This document shows, one piece after another, positions 8,468 to 16,931 of a stretch of 64,000 nt of DNA; positions within the stretch are counted from its first letter, which is position 1, and each line of letters opens with the position of its first letter. The stretch covers positions 4,730,501 to 4,794,500 of the forward strand of contig CP051237.1 in the NCBI GenBank assembly GCA_017794825.1, given 5' to 3'. The DNA is from Pararhizobium sp. Its GTDB lineage: Bacteria > Pseudomonadota > Alphaproteobacteria > Rhizobiales > Rhizobiaceae. A model generated the notes under the pieces. It saw only the letters and a program-made list of their open reading frames with translations. It had not been told where the DNA came from and ran no database searches. The position numbers and the translations under genes were made by a program.

Positions 8468-9348
8468 CAAATTCTCTCTACTTCCTTGCCGCCGAACAGG
8501 CCGGTCGGTTTGACGAGAAGAATGATCAGCACCAGCACATACGGAGTGATTTCGCGGAATTCGCTCGGCAGAAAGAGCCCGGTGATCGCTTCGAGCCAAC
8601 CGATGATGAAGCCTGCCACCAGAACCCCGCCGATCGAAGCCATGCCGCCCAGGATGACCACGGACAGCACATTCAAGGCAATCATGCCCAGATGCGGCGT
8701 GAGCGTGTTGACGTTGGCCATCAGAACGCCGCTGATACAGCCGGTGATGGCGGCAATGATCCACGAAAACGCCACGACGTTGCGCACATTAATGCCCATG
8801 GAATAGGCGGTCACAGCGCTCTCGGCCGCAGCGCGCAGCGCGACTCCGGCTCGTGAGAAGCGAAGATAGGCGATGAGGCCCACGACGATAACGACAGCGA
8901 TTGCAAAGGCTCGCGCGGTCTTGCCAGGCACGAAGATGTCGCCGAGCATGACTGGCGAACGCGACAGGATCGCAGGAATGTTCATTTCGTTCGGTCCCCA
9001 GACCATGCCCACGACGCCGCGTATGATCGAGCCTATTCCGAACGTCACCATCACGATCGCAATGAAAGGCCGACCAAGCATCGGGCGGATGGCGACACGC
9101 TCGATGACAAGCGCGACGAGGATCGATCCGACCATGGCGACAATCATTCCGACCACGGGACCAAGGGTGAACGTCACAGTCGCCGCATAGAAGAAATAGG
9201 CAGACAGCATCATCATCTCGCCCATGGCGAAATTGAAGGTGTGGGACGCCTTGAAGATCACTATGATGCCGAGCGCGATGAGGGCATAGATTCCGCCTGC
9301 GGCGATGCCGACGATCGAGTACTCGATGAACAGTTGCATTGGGCTCAT
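8467..9348 (-). CDS. livH: Branched-chain amino acid type ABC transporter permease LivH
   Basis: A 293-residue integral membrane permease of the HAAT family, with about eight hydrophobic segments. Typical features are AAGGIYALIALGI near the N-terminus, the FNFAMGEMMMLSAY segment and the RAAAESAVTAYSMGINV loop for ATPase contact. GAGGAG precedes the ATG at 9348; a second in-frame ATG three codons later is possible. It is 10 bases downstream of livG and overlaps livM. Confidence 0.93.
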   Translation of the reverse strand: MSPMQLFIEYSIVGIAAGGIYALIALGIIVIFKASHTFNFAMGEMMMLSAYFFYAATVTFTLGPVVGMIVAMVGSILVALVIERVAIRPMLGRPFIAIVMVTFGIGSIIRGVVGMVWGPNEMNIPAILSRSPVMLGDIFVPGKTARAFAIAVVIVVGLIAYLRFSRAGVALRAAAESAVTAYSMGINVRNVVAFSWIIAAITGCISGVLMANVNTLTPHLGMIALNVLSVVILGGMASIGGVLVAGFIIGWLEAITGLFLPSEFREITPYVLVLIILLVKPTGLFGGKEVERI

Positions 9349-9358
9349 CGTCGTCTCC

Positions 9359-10138
9359 TCAGGCAGCGCTTTTCGTGGTTTCGTCTACGGATCCGAGATA
9401 AGCCTTTATGACTTCCGGATTGTTGCGGACTTCGTCCGGCGTTCCGGATGCGATCGGCTCTCCGAAAGACAGCACGACGATCGCATCCGAAATTCCCATC
9501 ACCATGCTCATGTCATGTTCGATCAGCAGCACGGTCGTATTGAGGTCTTCTTTCACGCGAAGGACAAATCGGCTCATCTCGCTCTTCTCTTCGCGGTTCA
9601 TGCCGGCGACCGGTTCGTCGAGCAGCAGGATCTTGGGCCGCATGACCAGCGCACGGGCGAGTTCGACGCGTTTTTGAAGGCCATAGGCCAGGTCTTCGAC
9701 CTGATCGTTGCGGACCTTGTCGAGTTCGAGCAATTCGATGACTTCGGCGGCTTCCCTTTCCAGATCTGCCTCTTCACGGCGTGTTATCGGCAAAAGCAGG
9801 CCGGCCGACAGAATGCCGCTTTTCAGATGGGTGTGGGCGCCAAGTTTGATGTTGTCGGTTACGGTCATGCCGTGAAACAGCGCGATGTTCTGGAAGGTGC
9901 GCGCCATTCCGCGATAGGCCCGCTGATGCGGCTTCAGGGAGGAGATATCCTCGCCGTCCAATGTGACGCGACCTTTCTGAGGCTTGTAAAATCCCGATAT
10001 GACGTTGAAGAGGCTTGTCTTGCCTGCGCCGTTTGGTCCGATCACTGCGGTGATCTTGCCGGTGTCGGCGCTGACGGAAACGCCGGAAAGCGCCTTCACC
10101 CCGCCAAAGGCAAGCTGGATGTTTTCGATATCAAGCAT
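9359..10138 (-). CDS. livG: Branched-chain amino acid type ABC transporter, ATP-binding protein LivG
   Basis: A 259-residue ABC ATPase with Walker A GPNGAGKTS, an atypical signature stretch LAYGLQKRVELARAL, Walker B ILLLDEP and the LivG-type segment PVAGMNREEK. The C-terminal DEVRNNPEVIKAYLG is characteristic of LivG. It is the first gene of the five-gene transporter operon. The region upstream (10139-10304) holds a CTAAC-N4-GTTCG site about 110 bases before the ATG, suggesting control by the same TetR-type system as the 603 and 11090 genes. Confidence 0.93.
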   Translation of the reverse strand: MLDIENIQLAFGGVKALSGVSVSADTGKITAVIGPNGAGKTSLFNVISGFYKPQKGRVTLDGEDISSLKPHQRAYRGMARTFQNIALFHGMTVTDNIKLGAHTHLKSGILSAGLLLPITRREEADLEREAAEVIELLELDKVRNDQVEDLAYGLQKRVELARALVMRPKILLLDEPVAGMNREEKSEMSRFVLRVKEDLNTTVLLIEHDMSMVMGISDAIVVLSFGEPIASGTPDEVRNNPEVIKAYLGSVDETTKSAA

Positions 10139-10247
10139 GTCTGATTGTCAACGCCTCGTTCCAGGCGCGCCGCGGCGCATTCGCAGAAATTTTCATTGTA
10201 TTCCTCCCGTCTCCGGATCACTCCCAGGTCCCCCGGATTTGCAAAGT

Positions 10248-10261
10248 CTAACACTTGTTCG
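10248..10261. promoter_or_regulatory. Operator-like CTAAC-N4-GTTCG site upstream of livG
   Basis: Read on the minus strand this is CGAAC AAGT GTTAG, differing at two of 14 positions from the perfect palindrome at 535-548. It lies in the only sizeable gap upstream of the liv operon. Confidence 0.5.
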
Positions 10262-10304
10262 AAAGTTTGTCATCATCCGCTGGCGACTTTCACCAATTGA
10301 TTTA

Positions 10305-11090
10305 TCAAGCGCCTGTAAACGTTGGCTTTCTTTTCTCCAGAAAGGCTGCCATGGCCTCCCGTTTGTCCTCTGTCCCGAACAGCAAATAGGCTGCTCTTCG
10401 CTCCATCATGATGGCCGTATCGAGCGGCGCGTCAGCGCCAGCGAGCACGACGCGCTTGATCTCGGCCACAGCCAGTGGTGGCATTGACGCGATATCGCCT
10501 GCAACCTTCAGGGATTCCGCCAGAACGGCGTCGTCGGCGACGACTTTGCTCACCAGTCCGGCGGCAAATGCTTCTTCGGCATCCATCATCGATCCGGTAA
10601 GAAGCATCAGCATGGCGCGGTGTTTTCCAATCGCGCGGGGCAGTCGCTGCGTCCCTCCGGCCCCCGGCATGATTCCCAGCCTGACTTCGGGCTGCCCGAA
10701 TCGAGCGCCTTGTCCCGCGATGATCACATCGGCGCACATCGCCAGTTCGCATCCGCCTCCGAGCGCATAGCCGTTGACGGCTGCAATGACGGGCTTCGGG
10801 CAGTTGCGTATGGCGGCCCAGTTGGTTTCGTCGCCATGCGCCATCATTTCCGCCGGCTCGGTCGCGGCCATGGCCTTGATGTCGGCGCCGGCGGCGAAGG
10901 CTTTTTCATTGCCGGTAATGACGATGGCGCGACAATCGCGATCCTCGGACAGGGCGAGCATGTGGTCGCGCAGTTCTATTCTCAGAGCCGGGCTCAGAGC
11001 GTTGCGGACTTCCGGGCGGTTGAGCCGCAGCAGGGTTACATGCGGCGCAGGTCTTTCCATCAGAACCAGGGTCACGCGGCTATCCTCCAT
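10305..11090 (-). CDS. Enoyl-CoA hydratase (canonical catalytic pair)
   Basis: A 261-residue crotonase-family protein. Unlike most paralogues in this window it keeps both catalytic glutamates, in GGGCELAMCAD and in GQPEVRLGIMPGAGGTQRLPR, so true trans-2-enoyl-CoA hydratase activity is expected. FAAGADIKAM provides the oxyanion-hole region. It closely resembles FadB1x/PaaF-type hydratases. It is transcribed on the minus strand toward the liv operon and is divergent from the lyase gene at 11245. A CGAAC-N4-GTTAG operator-like site lies 41 bases before its ATG. Confidence 0.92.
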   Translation of the reverse strand: MEDSRVTLVLMERPAPHVTLLRLNRPEVRNALSPALRIELRDHMLALSEDRDCRAIVITGNEKAFAAGADIKAMAATEPAEMMAHGDETNWAAIRNCPKPVIAAVNGYALGGGCELAMCADVIIAGQGARFGQPEVRLGIMPGAGGTQRLPRAIGKHRAMLMLLTGSMMDAEEAFAAGLVSKVVADDAVLAESLKVAGDIASMPPLAVAEIKRVVLAGADAPLDTAIMMERRAAYLLFGTEDKREAMAAFLEKRKPTFTGA

Positions 11091-11130
11091 GACGATGTCG
11101 AGACACCAAAGGGGTTTACGAACTTAAAAT

Positions 11131-11144
11131 CGAACGGTAGTTAG
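11131..11144. promoter_or_regulatory. Operator-like CGAAC-N4-GTTAG site in divergent promoter
   Basis: The sequence CGAACGGTAGTTAG lies between the divergent enoyl-CoA hydratase (start 11090) and CoA-ester lyase (start 11245). The 12 bases AACGGTAGTTAG, and four bases beyond them, recur at 15989-16004 upstream of an SDR gene. Confidence 0.55.
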
Positions 11145-11244
11145 ATTAATAGAAAAGTGTGCGGCGCTGTCAAAGATCGTTTACAGGCGTGTAACGGCTG
11201 TCATCGTCGGACGACCACCATTTGTCTTTGCGGAGGAGCATAGA

Positions 11245-12174
11245 ATGCCAAAACAGCCCAAGAGATTGCGCCGATGCCAGCTCGCCGTGCCGGGCTCCAG
11301 CGAAAAAATGATGACCAAAGCCGCTTCTCTCGACGTCGATCACGTCTTCCTGGATCTGGAGGACGCCGTGGCGCCGAATGCAAAAGTTGGCGCGCGCGAC
11401 CAGATCGTCAATGCGCTCAACACTCTCGATTTTGGATCATCGGTGCGCTGCGTGCGCATCAACGATCTCGACACGCATTACGCCTATGAGGACATCATTA
11501 CGGTCGTTGAAGGCGCGGGCGACAATGTCGACACCATTCTGGCGCCAAAGGTTCGCAACGCCTGCGACGTACGTTTTGTCGATCGGCTGCTTTCGCAGAT
11601 CGAGAGAAAACTTGGTCTGAAGCGTCGAATCGGCATCGAGGTGCTGATCGAGGAGGCCGAGGCGATGATGCGCGTCGAGGAAATCGCCGGCGCCTCCGAT
11701 CGGCTTGAGGCTCTCATCTTCGGCATGGGCGATTATTCCGCCTCGCAGGGTATCGATACCCGTGCGATCTCCGGCGATTCGGGATATCCCGGCGACATCT
11801 GGCACTATGCCCGTTTCAAAATGATCGTTGCCGCCCGCACATTCGGACTGGACGCCGTCGATGGACCCTTTGTCAATTTCCGCGATGCCGACTGGTTCCG
11901 GACCGAGTGCGTTCGGGCAAAGCAACTGGGCGCGGTGGGCAAGTGGGCCATTCACCCGAGCCAGGTCGCCATCGCACAGGAGGTTTTCAGCCCGTCCCAG
12001 GAAGAAGTCGACAAGGCCTACAAGGCGGTAGCCGCCTATCGTGAAGCCCAGGAACAGGGCCTCGGAGCTATCCAGGTGGATGGCCAAATGGTTGACGTCG
12101 CAACCGTGCGTCTCGTTCAGAAGGTCATCGATCAGGCCAAACTGGCCGGTATCACGCCGAGCAAGGGTCTATAG
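11245..12174 (+). CDS. CitE/HpcH-family CoA-ester lyase, malyl-CoA/methylmalyl-CoA lyase-like
   Basis: A 309-residue TIM-barrel lyase of the HpcH/HpaI/CitE family. It shows CQLAVPGSSEKM near the N-terminus, FLDLEDAVAP, the acidic metal-binding positions in IGIEVLIEEAE and FGMGDYSAS, and the C-terminal AIHPSQ. This combination is closest to L-malyl-CoA/beta-methylmalyl-CoA lyases, which cleave 3-methylmalyl-CoA to glyoxylate and propionyl-CoA. The next gene encodes a mesaconyl-CoA-hydratase-like protein, the step before that cleavage, which supports the assignment. Citramalyl-CoA cleavage is an alternative. GAGGAG lies upstream of the ATG. Confidence 0.88.
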   Translation: MPKQPKRLRRCQLAVPGSSEKMMTKAASLDVDHVFLDLEDAVAPNAKVGARDQIVNALNTLDFGSSVRCVRINDLDTHYAYEDIITVVEGAGDNVDTILAPKVRNACDVRFVDRLLSQIERKLGLKRRIGIEVLIEEAEAMMRVEEIAGASDRLEALIFGMGDYSASQGIDTRAISGDSGYPGDIWHYARFKMIVAARTFGLDAVDGPFVNFRDADWFRTECVRAKQLGAVGKWAIHPSQVAIAQEVFSPSQEEVDKAYKAVAAYREAQEQGLGAIQVDGQMVDVATVRLVQKVIDQAKLAGITPSKGL

Positions 12175-12175
12175 A

Positions 12176-13225
12176 ATGACAAAGTCCACGCGTGGCAATT
12201 TCTTCGAGGATTTTCACCTCGGTCAAAAAATCGCCCATGCCGTGCCGCGCACGATCACGACCGGAGACGTGTCTCTGTATTCCGCGCTCTACGGCATGCG
12301 GTTTGCAAGCCAGTCATCGGACAACTTTGCACAGTCGCTGGGTCTGGAGCGGGCGCCCGTCGACAACCTGCTCCTCTTTCACGTCATCTTCGGCAAGACG
12401 GTCCCCGATGTTTCGCTCAACGCCGTCGCCAATCTCGGATATGCGGAGTGTCGGTTCTTTATTCCCGCAATGCCCGGCGACAGCTTTACGGCGGTTTCGG
12501 AGGTCATAGGCCTTCGCCAGAATTCGAGCGGCAAGACCGGCATTGTGTATGTCCGCTCGACCGGCTTCAACCAGCGGGGAGAAGAGGTTCTCAGTTTCGT
12601 TCGCTGGGTCATGGTCAACAAGCGGGACGTCGGTCATCCGGCGCCCGAACCGGTGACGCCGGACCTTGCCGCCACAGTGGCTGGCGACACGCTCCACGTT
12701 CCGGATGGACTTCGCTTTTCCAACTACGATCCCGGGTTGGCGGGCAGCCCATACTTCTTCGAGGACTACGAGATCGGGGAAAGGATCGATCACATCGATG
12801 GCATGACGATCGAAGAGGCGGAGCACCAGATAGCCACCCGACTGTACCAGAATACGGCGAAAGGACATTTCGACGATGTTCTTCAACGAAAAAGCCGGTT
12901 CGGGCGTCGCATCGTTTATGGCGGACATGTCATTTCGCTCGCCCGCTCGCTTTCCTTCAACGGTCTGGCCAATGGCTCTTTCGTCGCGGCGATCAATGGG
13001 GGGCGTCATGTCAATCCGGCTGCGGCCGGCGACACCGTCTATTGCGCGAGTGAGATCCTGGACAGCGCCGCGCTTCCAGGTCGCCGCGACCTGGGGGCGT
13101 TGCGCGTGCGGACGATAGCGACAAAAGACATGTCCTGCGGGAAATTCGCCGACTCCGGTGAACTGGCCGAGGACAACCTGCTCCTTGAACTCGATTACTG
13201 GTTGTTGACGCCATGTCGCTCCTGA
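12176..13225 (+). CDS. MaoC-like double-domain hydratase, mesaconyl-CoA hydratase-like
   Basis: A 349-residue protein with two hot-dog domains, roughly residues 10-160 and 190-345. The opening GNFFEDFHLGQKIAHAVPRTIT and the repeat YFFEDYEIGERIDH mark the two domain starts. The second holds the hydratase-2-like segment SRFGRRIVYGGHVISLARS. Length and layout fit mesaconyl-C1-CoA hydratase (beta-methylmalyl-CoA dehydratase). The ATG at 12176 follows the lyase stop codon by one base, so the two are translated together. Together they would convert mesaconyl-CoA to methylmalyl-CoA and cleave it. Confidence 0.85.
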   Translation: MTKSTRGNFFEDFHLGQKIAHAVPRTITTGDVSLYSALYGMRFASQSSDNFAQSLGLERAPVDNLLLFHVIFGKTVPDVSLNAVANLGYAECRFFIPAMPGDSFTAVSEVIGLRQNSSGKTGIVYVRSTGFNQRGEEVLSFVRWVMVNKRDVGHPAPEPVTPDLAATVAGDTLHVPDGLRFSNYDPGLAGSPYFFEDYEIGERIDHIDGMTIEEAEHQIATRLYQNTAKGHFDDVLQRKSRFGRRIVYGGHVISLARSLSFNGLANGSFVAAINGGRHVNPAAAGDTVYCASEILDSAALPGRRDLGALRVRTIATKDMSCGKFADSGELAEDNLLLELDYWLLTPCRS

Positions 13226-14280
13226 ACCAAGCCGCTCAATCGAAGATGACGTCGTCAAACCGTCTGAATTTCCAGTGGGATGCGCCGCCGGCTCCCGGCG
13301 AAGTCATCGTCGTCGCCCCGGGCATTCTCTGGGCGCGATTGCCGCTTCCCTTTCGTCTCAATCACGTCAATGTCTGGCTCCTGGAAGACGACGACGGCTG
13401 GACGGTCATCGATACCGGATGCGCGACACCGGAAATTCTCGACCTATGGGAGAAGCTGCTTGCCGGACCGATGGGGGGGCGCCCGGTCGTACGCGTGATC
13501 GCAACGCACGGCCATGTCGATCACATCGGCCTTAGCGGGTGGATGGTCGACAGGTTCGGCAGCCAATTCATCGGCACCTTCGCCGAGTGGATGTGGGCGC
13601 GCGTCAGCCACACACATGACATGCCCGGTTCGAGCGCCGCCCATCGCGACTACCTTGTCAACAACGGGCTCGAGCCGTCGGACGCAGAGGAACTCGTCTC
13701 GAACCGGCGCGGCTTCATCGACCTCTCCACACCTCTTCCCGGCGTCATCTCCGAGATCCGGGACGGCGACGTTGTCCGTTTCGCCCGCCGCGACTGGCGG
13801 GTGATCGTCACTGGCGGTCATGCATTCGAGCATGCATCGTTCCATGACGCCGAAAGCGGCATCCTGATTGCAGGCGATCACCTTCTGCCCAGGATCTCTC
13901 CGGTAATCGCTGTTTACGAAATGATGCCGGCGGCCGATCCTCTCGGCGATTACCTGGCGTCCTTCGGAAAGTTCGACGATGTCGCTGACGATACGCTCGT
14001 CCTGCCGTCCCACGATATGCCCTATCGCGGTATCCGGGAGCGGATCCGGCAGCTCGAGAGGCACCACATCGAACGTCTTGACGCCGTTGTCGCCTATCTG
14101 AAGGAGCCATGCTCGGCTCTTGACCTGTCGCGCAAGATGTTTCCAAAAGTGGAAGGGCTCGCCAATCTGGGCTTTGCTCTGGGCGAAACGCTCGCCCACG
14201 TTAACTACCTCGTGCGCATTGGGACCGTGGTCGATGTTTCCGATTCGCCCAATTCAGCGCTTTTCCAGGCTACAAGTTGA
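13213..14280 (+). CDS. Metallo-beta-lactamase-fold hydrolase
   Basis: A 355-residue MBL-fold protein. The metal-binding motif HGHVDH begins at residue 99 (His99, His101, Asp103, His104), and a further histidine lies in VTGGHAFEH and an aspartate in AGDHLLPRISP. Glyoxalase-II-like hydrolases of this length act on thioesters or lactones. The gene overlaps the preceding MaoC gene by 13 bases. It lies between two CitE-type lyases, so it may hydrolyse a CoA thioester or a lactone in the same route. ATG codons at 13213 or 13246 are both possible starts; neither has a clear ribosome-binding site. Confidence 0.85.
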   Translation: MSLLNQAAQSKMTSSNRLNFQWDAPPAPGEVIVVAPGILWARLPLPFRLNHVNVWLLEDDDGWTVIDTGCATPEILDLWEKLLAGPMGGRPVVRVIATHGHVDHIGLSGWMVDRFGSQFIGTFAEWMWARVSHTHDMPGSSAAHRDYLVNNGLEPSDAEELVSNRRGFIDLSTPLPGVISEIRDGDVVRFARRDWRVIVTGGHAFEHASFHDAESGILIAGDHLLPRISPVIAVYEMMPAADPLGDYLASFGKFDDVADDTLVLPSHDMPYRGIRERIRQLERHHIERLDAVVAYLKEPCSALDLSRKMFPKVEGLANLGFALGETLAHVNYLVRIGTVVDVSDSPNSALFQATS

Positions 14281-14290
14281 GAAAGATGTC

Positions 14291-15163
14291 ATGATTCAGT
14301 CGAGAGCCCGCCGGTCTGTCCTTTATGTCCCCGGCTCAAACGGAAAGGCAATGGCAAAGACCAGCCAGCTTTCCTGCGATTCAGTGATTTTCGATCTGGA
14401 GGACGCCGTGGCGCCCGACGCCAAGTCCGATGCACGCAACGCCGTCGTCGAGCATTTTAAAACCCCCGAAGCCGGTCGCAAGGAGCGGGTTATCCGTATC
14501 AACGCGCTTTCCGGCCAGTGGGGCGGTCAGGATATTGCCGCGGCCGCCAAGGCGAAGCCGGACGCTGTCCTTGTTCCCAAAGTCGAGACAGCAAACATGC
14601 TGGCGGAGGCCCGTCAGGCTCTCGACGCCGCAGGAGCCTCCGGCACGCCGCTGTGGGCGATGATCGAGACGCCGCTTGCATTCGTCAATCTGGCGGACAT
14701 ATGCCGCGCAGGCTCTGATGAGGCAATCAGGCTCGAATGCATGGTCGCAGGCACGAACGACATCGCCAAGGAGACGTCCCTGCCGCTTCCGGAAGGGCGC
14801 GCGACGATTGTCCATTGGCTGGCTATGCTGGTGCTGCACGCGCGCGCTTTCGGAATCGACGTGCTGGATGGCGTCTACAACGACTTTCGCGACGCGGACG
14901 GATTCTTCAGGGAATGCCAGGCGGGCGTGCGACTTGGTTTCGACGGCAAGACGTTGATCCACCCCAGCCAGATCGAGGCGGCGAACGCCGCGTTCTCGCC
15001 GACGGAAGAAGCAATCGCGGACGCACGGGCCATTGTATCCGTCTTCGATCTGCCGGAAAACGCCAGGGAGGGCGTGGTATCGGTGAACGGGCGGATGGTG
15101 GAGCGCCTGCATGCAGAGGCCGCGCGTCGACTGCTTGCAAAGCTGGACAACCTGAACGCATAG
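14291..15163 (+). CDS. CitE-like CoA-ester lyase
   Basis: A 290-residue HpcH/CitE-family protein with SVLYVPGSNGKAMAK at the N-terminus, IFDLEDAVAPDAK, the acidic positions in MIETPLAF and AGTNDIAKE, and the C-terminal LIHPSQIEAANAAFSP. It is shorter than the lyase at 11245 and belongs to the general CitE-like subgroup, which includes citramalyl-CoA and 3-hydroxy-3-methylacyl-CoA lyases. It follows the MBL gene by 10 bases. The in-frame ATG at 14291 matches the family N-terminus; the frame upstream of it is an overlap with the MBL gene. Having two lyases in one operon suggests two different cleavage steps. Confidence 0.88.
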   Translation: MIQSRARRSVLYVPGSNGKAMAKTSQLSCDSVIFDLEDAVAPDAKSDARNAVVEHFKTPEAGRKERVIRINALSGQWGGQDIAAAAKAKPDAVLVPKVETANMLAEARQALDAAGASGTPLWAMIETPLAFVNLADICRAGSDEAIRLECMVAGTNDIAKETSLPLPEGRATIVHWLAMLVLHARAFGIDVLDGVYNDFRDADGFFRECQAGVRLGFDGKTLIHPSQIEAANAAFSPTEEAIADARAIVSVFDLPENAREGVVSVNGRMVERLHAEAARRLLAKLDNLNA

Positions 15164-15252
15164 CTGCTGACCGTCGGGTTCGCCGGCGCACTGCGCCGAG
15201 CATGATCACCTCCATTGACGCATCCACCGAGACAGAGTAGCACGAGGCTAAC

Positions 15253-15266
15253 GAACGGTCGGTAAG
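15253..15266. promoter_or_regulatory. Degenerate CGAAC-N4-GGTAA operator-like site upstream of TetR gene
   Basis: The stretch CTAACGAACGGTCGGTAAG at 15248-15266 is an imperfect palindrome. It contains the AACGGT core found at 11131 and 15987 and lies just before the ribosome-binding site of the TetR gene at 15287, fitting autoregulation. Confidence 0.5.
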
Positions 15267-15286
15267 TGAATTTTGGAGGAGCACGG

Positions 15287-15901
15287 GTGTCCCTGGAAGA
15301 ATTGTCGGCGGACGCGGATCTGTCTGTCAGGACTGATCGTTCGACGGTGATCCTGCGAGAGGCTGCGCAACTGTTCGCCAGCCACGGGTACGGCGGGGCG
15401 TCGATGCAGGATATCGCCAACGCCGTCGGCATCACCAAGGCTTCGCTCTATCACTTCTTTCGCGACAAGGACGAGATCCACAGCACCGTCATTGTTCTCT
15501 CGGTCAAGCGTCTGTTGCATATGGTCGAATTGCGTACCCGCGACTGCACGACGGCTGCGGAGAAGATTGAAGGTTTTTCGCGCGCCCACGCTCAGCATAT
15601 AGCTGAAAACAAAGACTTTTATTTCGCAGCGGCAGAAGGGTACCACGCGCTTGCGCAGCCGGATGTGAAACGGCGTGTGCAGCGGATGCGGGACGGTTAC
15701 GAAGAAACGTTGCGTATGTTCATCCGCCAGGGCGTCGAGGACGGCGAGTTCCGAGAACTCGACGTCAAGCTGGCGGCGCGCGCGCTCATTTCCTGTCTGA
15801 ACTGGATGGCCCGCTGGTGGCGGCCGGACGGTCCTCGTTCTGCAGAAGAAGTGGCTTCTGACTACGTCAGCCTGCTGATTGCCGGGTTCAGAGCTTCTTA
15901 G
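15287..15901 (+). CDS. TetR family transcriptional regulator
   Basis: A 204-residue TetR protein. The helix-turn-helix is in the first 70 residues (ASMQDIANAVGITKASLYHFFRDK, split here by its turn). The C-terminal part has LISCLNWMARWWRPDGP, a segment shared with the TetR gene at 53162 and typical of the KstR2/acyl-CoA-sensing group. The GTG at 15287 is preceded by GGAGGA; a GTG 21 bases upstream lacks one. It stands alone between the lyase operon and the SDR/ligase operon, each of which has a related operator-like site. It is a good candidate for the regulator of the AACGGTNGKTAG sites. Confidence 0.92.
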   Translation: MSLEELSADADLSVRTDRSTVILREAAQLFASHGYGGASMQDIANAVGITKASLYHFFRDKDEIHSTVIVLSVKRLLHMVELRTRDCTTAAEKIEGFSRAHAQHIAENKDFYFAAAEGYHALAQPDVKRRVQRMRDGYEETLRMFIRQGVEDGEFRELDVKLAARALISCLNWMARWWRPDGPRSAEEVASDYVSLLIAGFRAS

Positions 15902-15986
15902 TTGGAATGAATCCGGTCGGGGAAAGAACGGCGCGCTTTCGGTAAATCGTGATGCGCTCGGGCTTCTTCGATTCCACCTTGCCAAC

Positions 15987-16000
15987 CAAACGGTAGTTAG
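15987..16000. promoter_or_regulatory. Operator-like CAAAC-N4-GTTAG site upstream of SDR operon
   Basis: CAAACGGTAGTTAG followed by ATTA matches the 11131 site at 13 of 14 positions and in the four flanking bases. It lies 47 bases before the start codon of the SDR at 16047. Confidence 0.55.
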
Positions 16001-16046
16001 ATTATTGTCGTTGTCCTGAGGAGACAGTTGACGAGCGGGAGGGGTC

Positions 16047-16880
16047 TTGGACCAGCACAACGCCTTATATCGCGACGCGGCGGCGGACTATCTCGCGCTT
16101 GCGCGGCTTGACGGCAAGGTATTTGCGGTCGCCGGAGCAGGCGGTGGCATTGGTCGTCAGACTGCGCGCGCGTTGCGCCAGATGGGCGGCCGGATCGTCT
16201 GCATCGACCAGAACGAGTCGCGAGGTCGCGCCGTATCTGATGAAATGGACGCCGGACTGATCGTCGCCGACATGACGGATGACAGGGCCGTAGAGGATGC
16301 ATTGGCCCGGATTGTCGATGAAGAGGGCAGGCTCGACGGCATTGTCGACATCGTGGGCGCGTCCTTCGGCGCCGGGCTGCTTGAAGCCGATGCCGACCTG
16401 GTGAGGCGGAACTTCGACCTGAACCTGCATCAGGCCATGAGCGTCACGCGCCACGGTGCGAACGTAATGGCGAAGCGCGGCGGCGGAACGATCGTGCTGG
16501 TCGGGTCGGTCTCCGGTATTTCCAGTCTTCCGAACCAGATAATCTATGGCTCCGCCAAAGCTGCTCTGCATCATTTCGTTCGGTGCGCTGCGGCTGAACT
16601 TGGCCATTTGGGGGTGCGGATCAATGCCGTCGCCCCGGGCTATGTCCGAACGGAGAGGATGATCGAGAGGTTCCCGGCAGAGAGCTGGGACGAAATCGCC
16701 GCCAATACGCCGTTACAGCGTGGCGGTGAAACACCCGATATTGCCGGGCCCATTCTCTTCCTGTCGCAGAACCTGTCGAGCTTCGTGACCGGTCAGGTTC
16801 TTGTCGTCGATGGCGGTCTTACCAGCCCGATACGCGCGCTGCGGGATTCGTCGGCAAGACAAATTGCCGGGAGGGCCTGA
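16047..16880 (+). CDS. SDR family oxidoreductase
   Basis: A 277-residue SDR with cofactor motif AGAGGGIG, the catalytic YGSAK and the C-terminal VVDGG. It starts at TTG 16047 with GGGAGGGG directly upstream; the region before it holds an operator-like motif. The first 35 residues are an N-terminal extension ahead of the Rossmann fold. About 385 bases of this gene (16321-16705) are duplicated at 25513-25897 in a chimeric pseudogene. It is the first gene of the 16047-23288 catabolic operon and probably acts on a hydroxyacyl-CoA or alcohol intermediate. Confidence 0.9.
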   Translation: MDQHNALYRDAAADYLALARLDGKVFAVAGAGGGIGRQTARALRQMGGRIVCIDQNESRGRAVSDEMDAGLIVADMTDDRAVEDALARIVDEEGRLDGIVDIVGASFGAGLLEADADLVRRNFDLNLHQAMSVTRHGANVMAKRGGGTIVLVGSVSGISSLPNQIIYGSAKAALHHFVRCAAAELGHLGVRINAVAPGYVRTERMIERFPAESWDEIAANTPLQRGGETPDIAGPILFLSQNLSSFVTGQVLVVDGGLTSPIRALRDSSARQIAGRA

Positions 16881-16931
16881 TCCGGTGGTGATTACCTCTC
16901 GCTCAGTGCTCTTTTCTTGGGACCGGTCCTC

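Noticed and set aside
6230..8806. Very long open frame (858 codons) on the plus strand opposite the liv genes
   Set aside because: It is antisense to three clear transporter genes, has no recognisable domains and a composition typical of shadow frames in GC-rich DNA.
12041..12175. Longer N-terminus for the MaoC-like protein
   Set aside because: The extra 45 codons overlap the lyase gene and do not look like the family; the ATG at 12176 matches the expected start.
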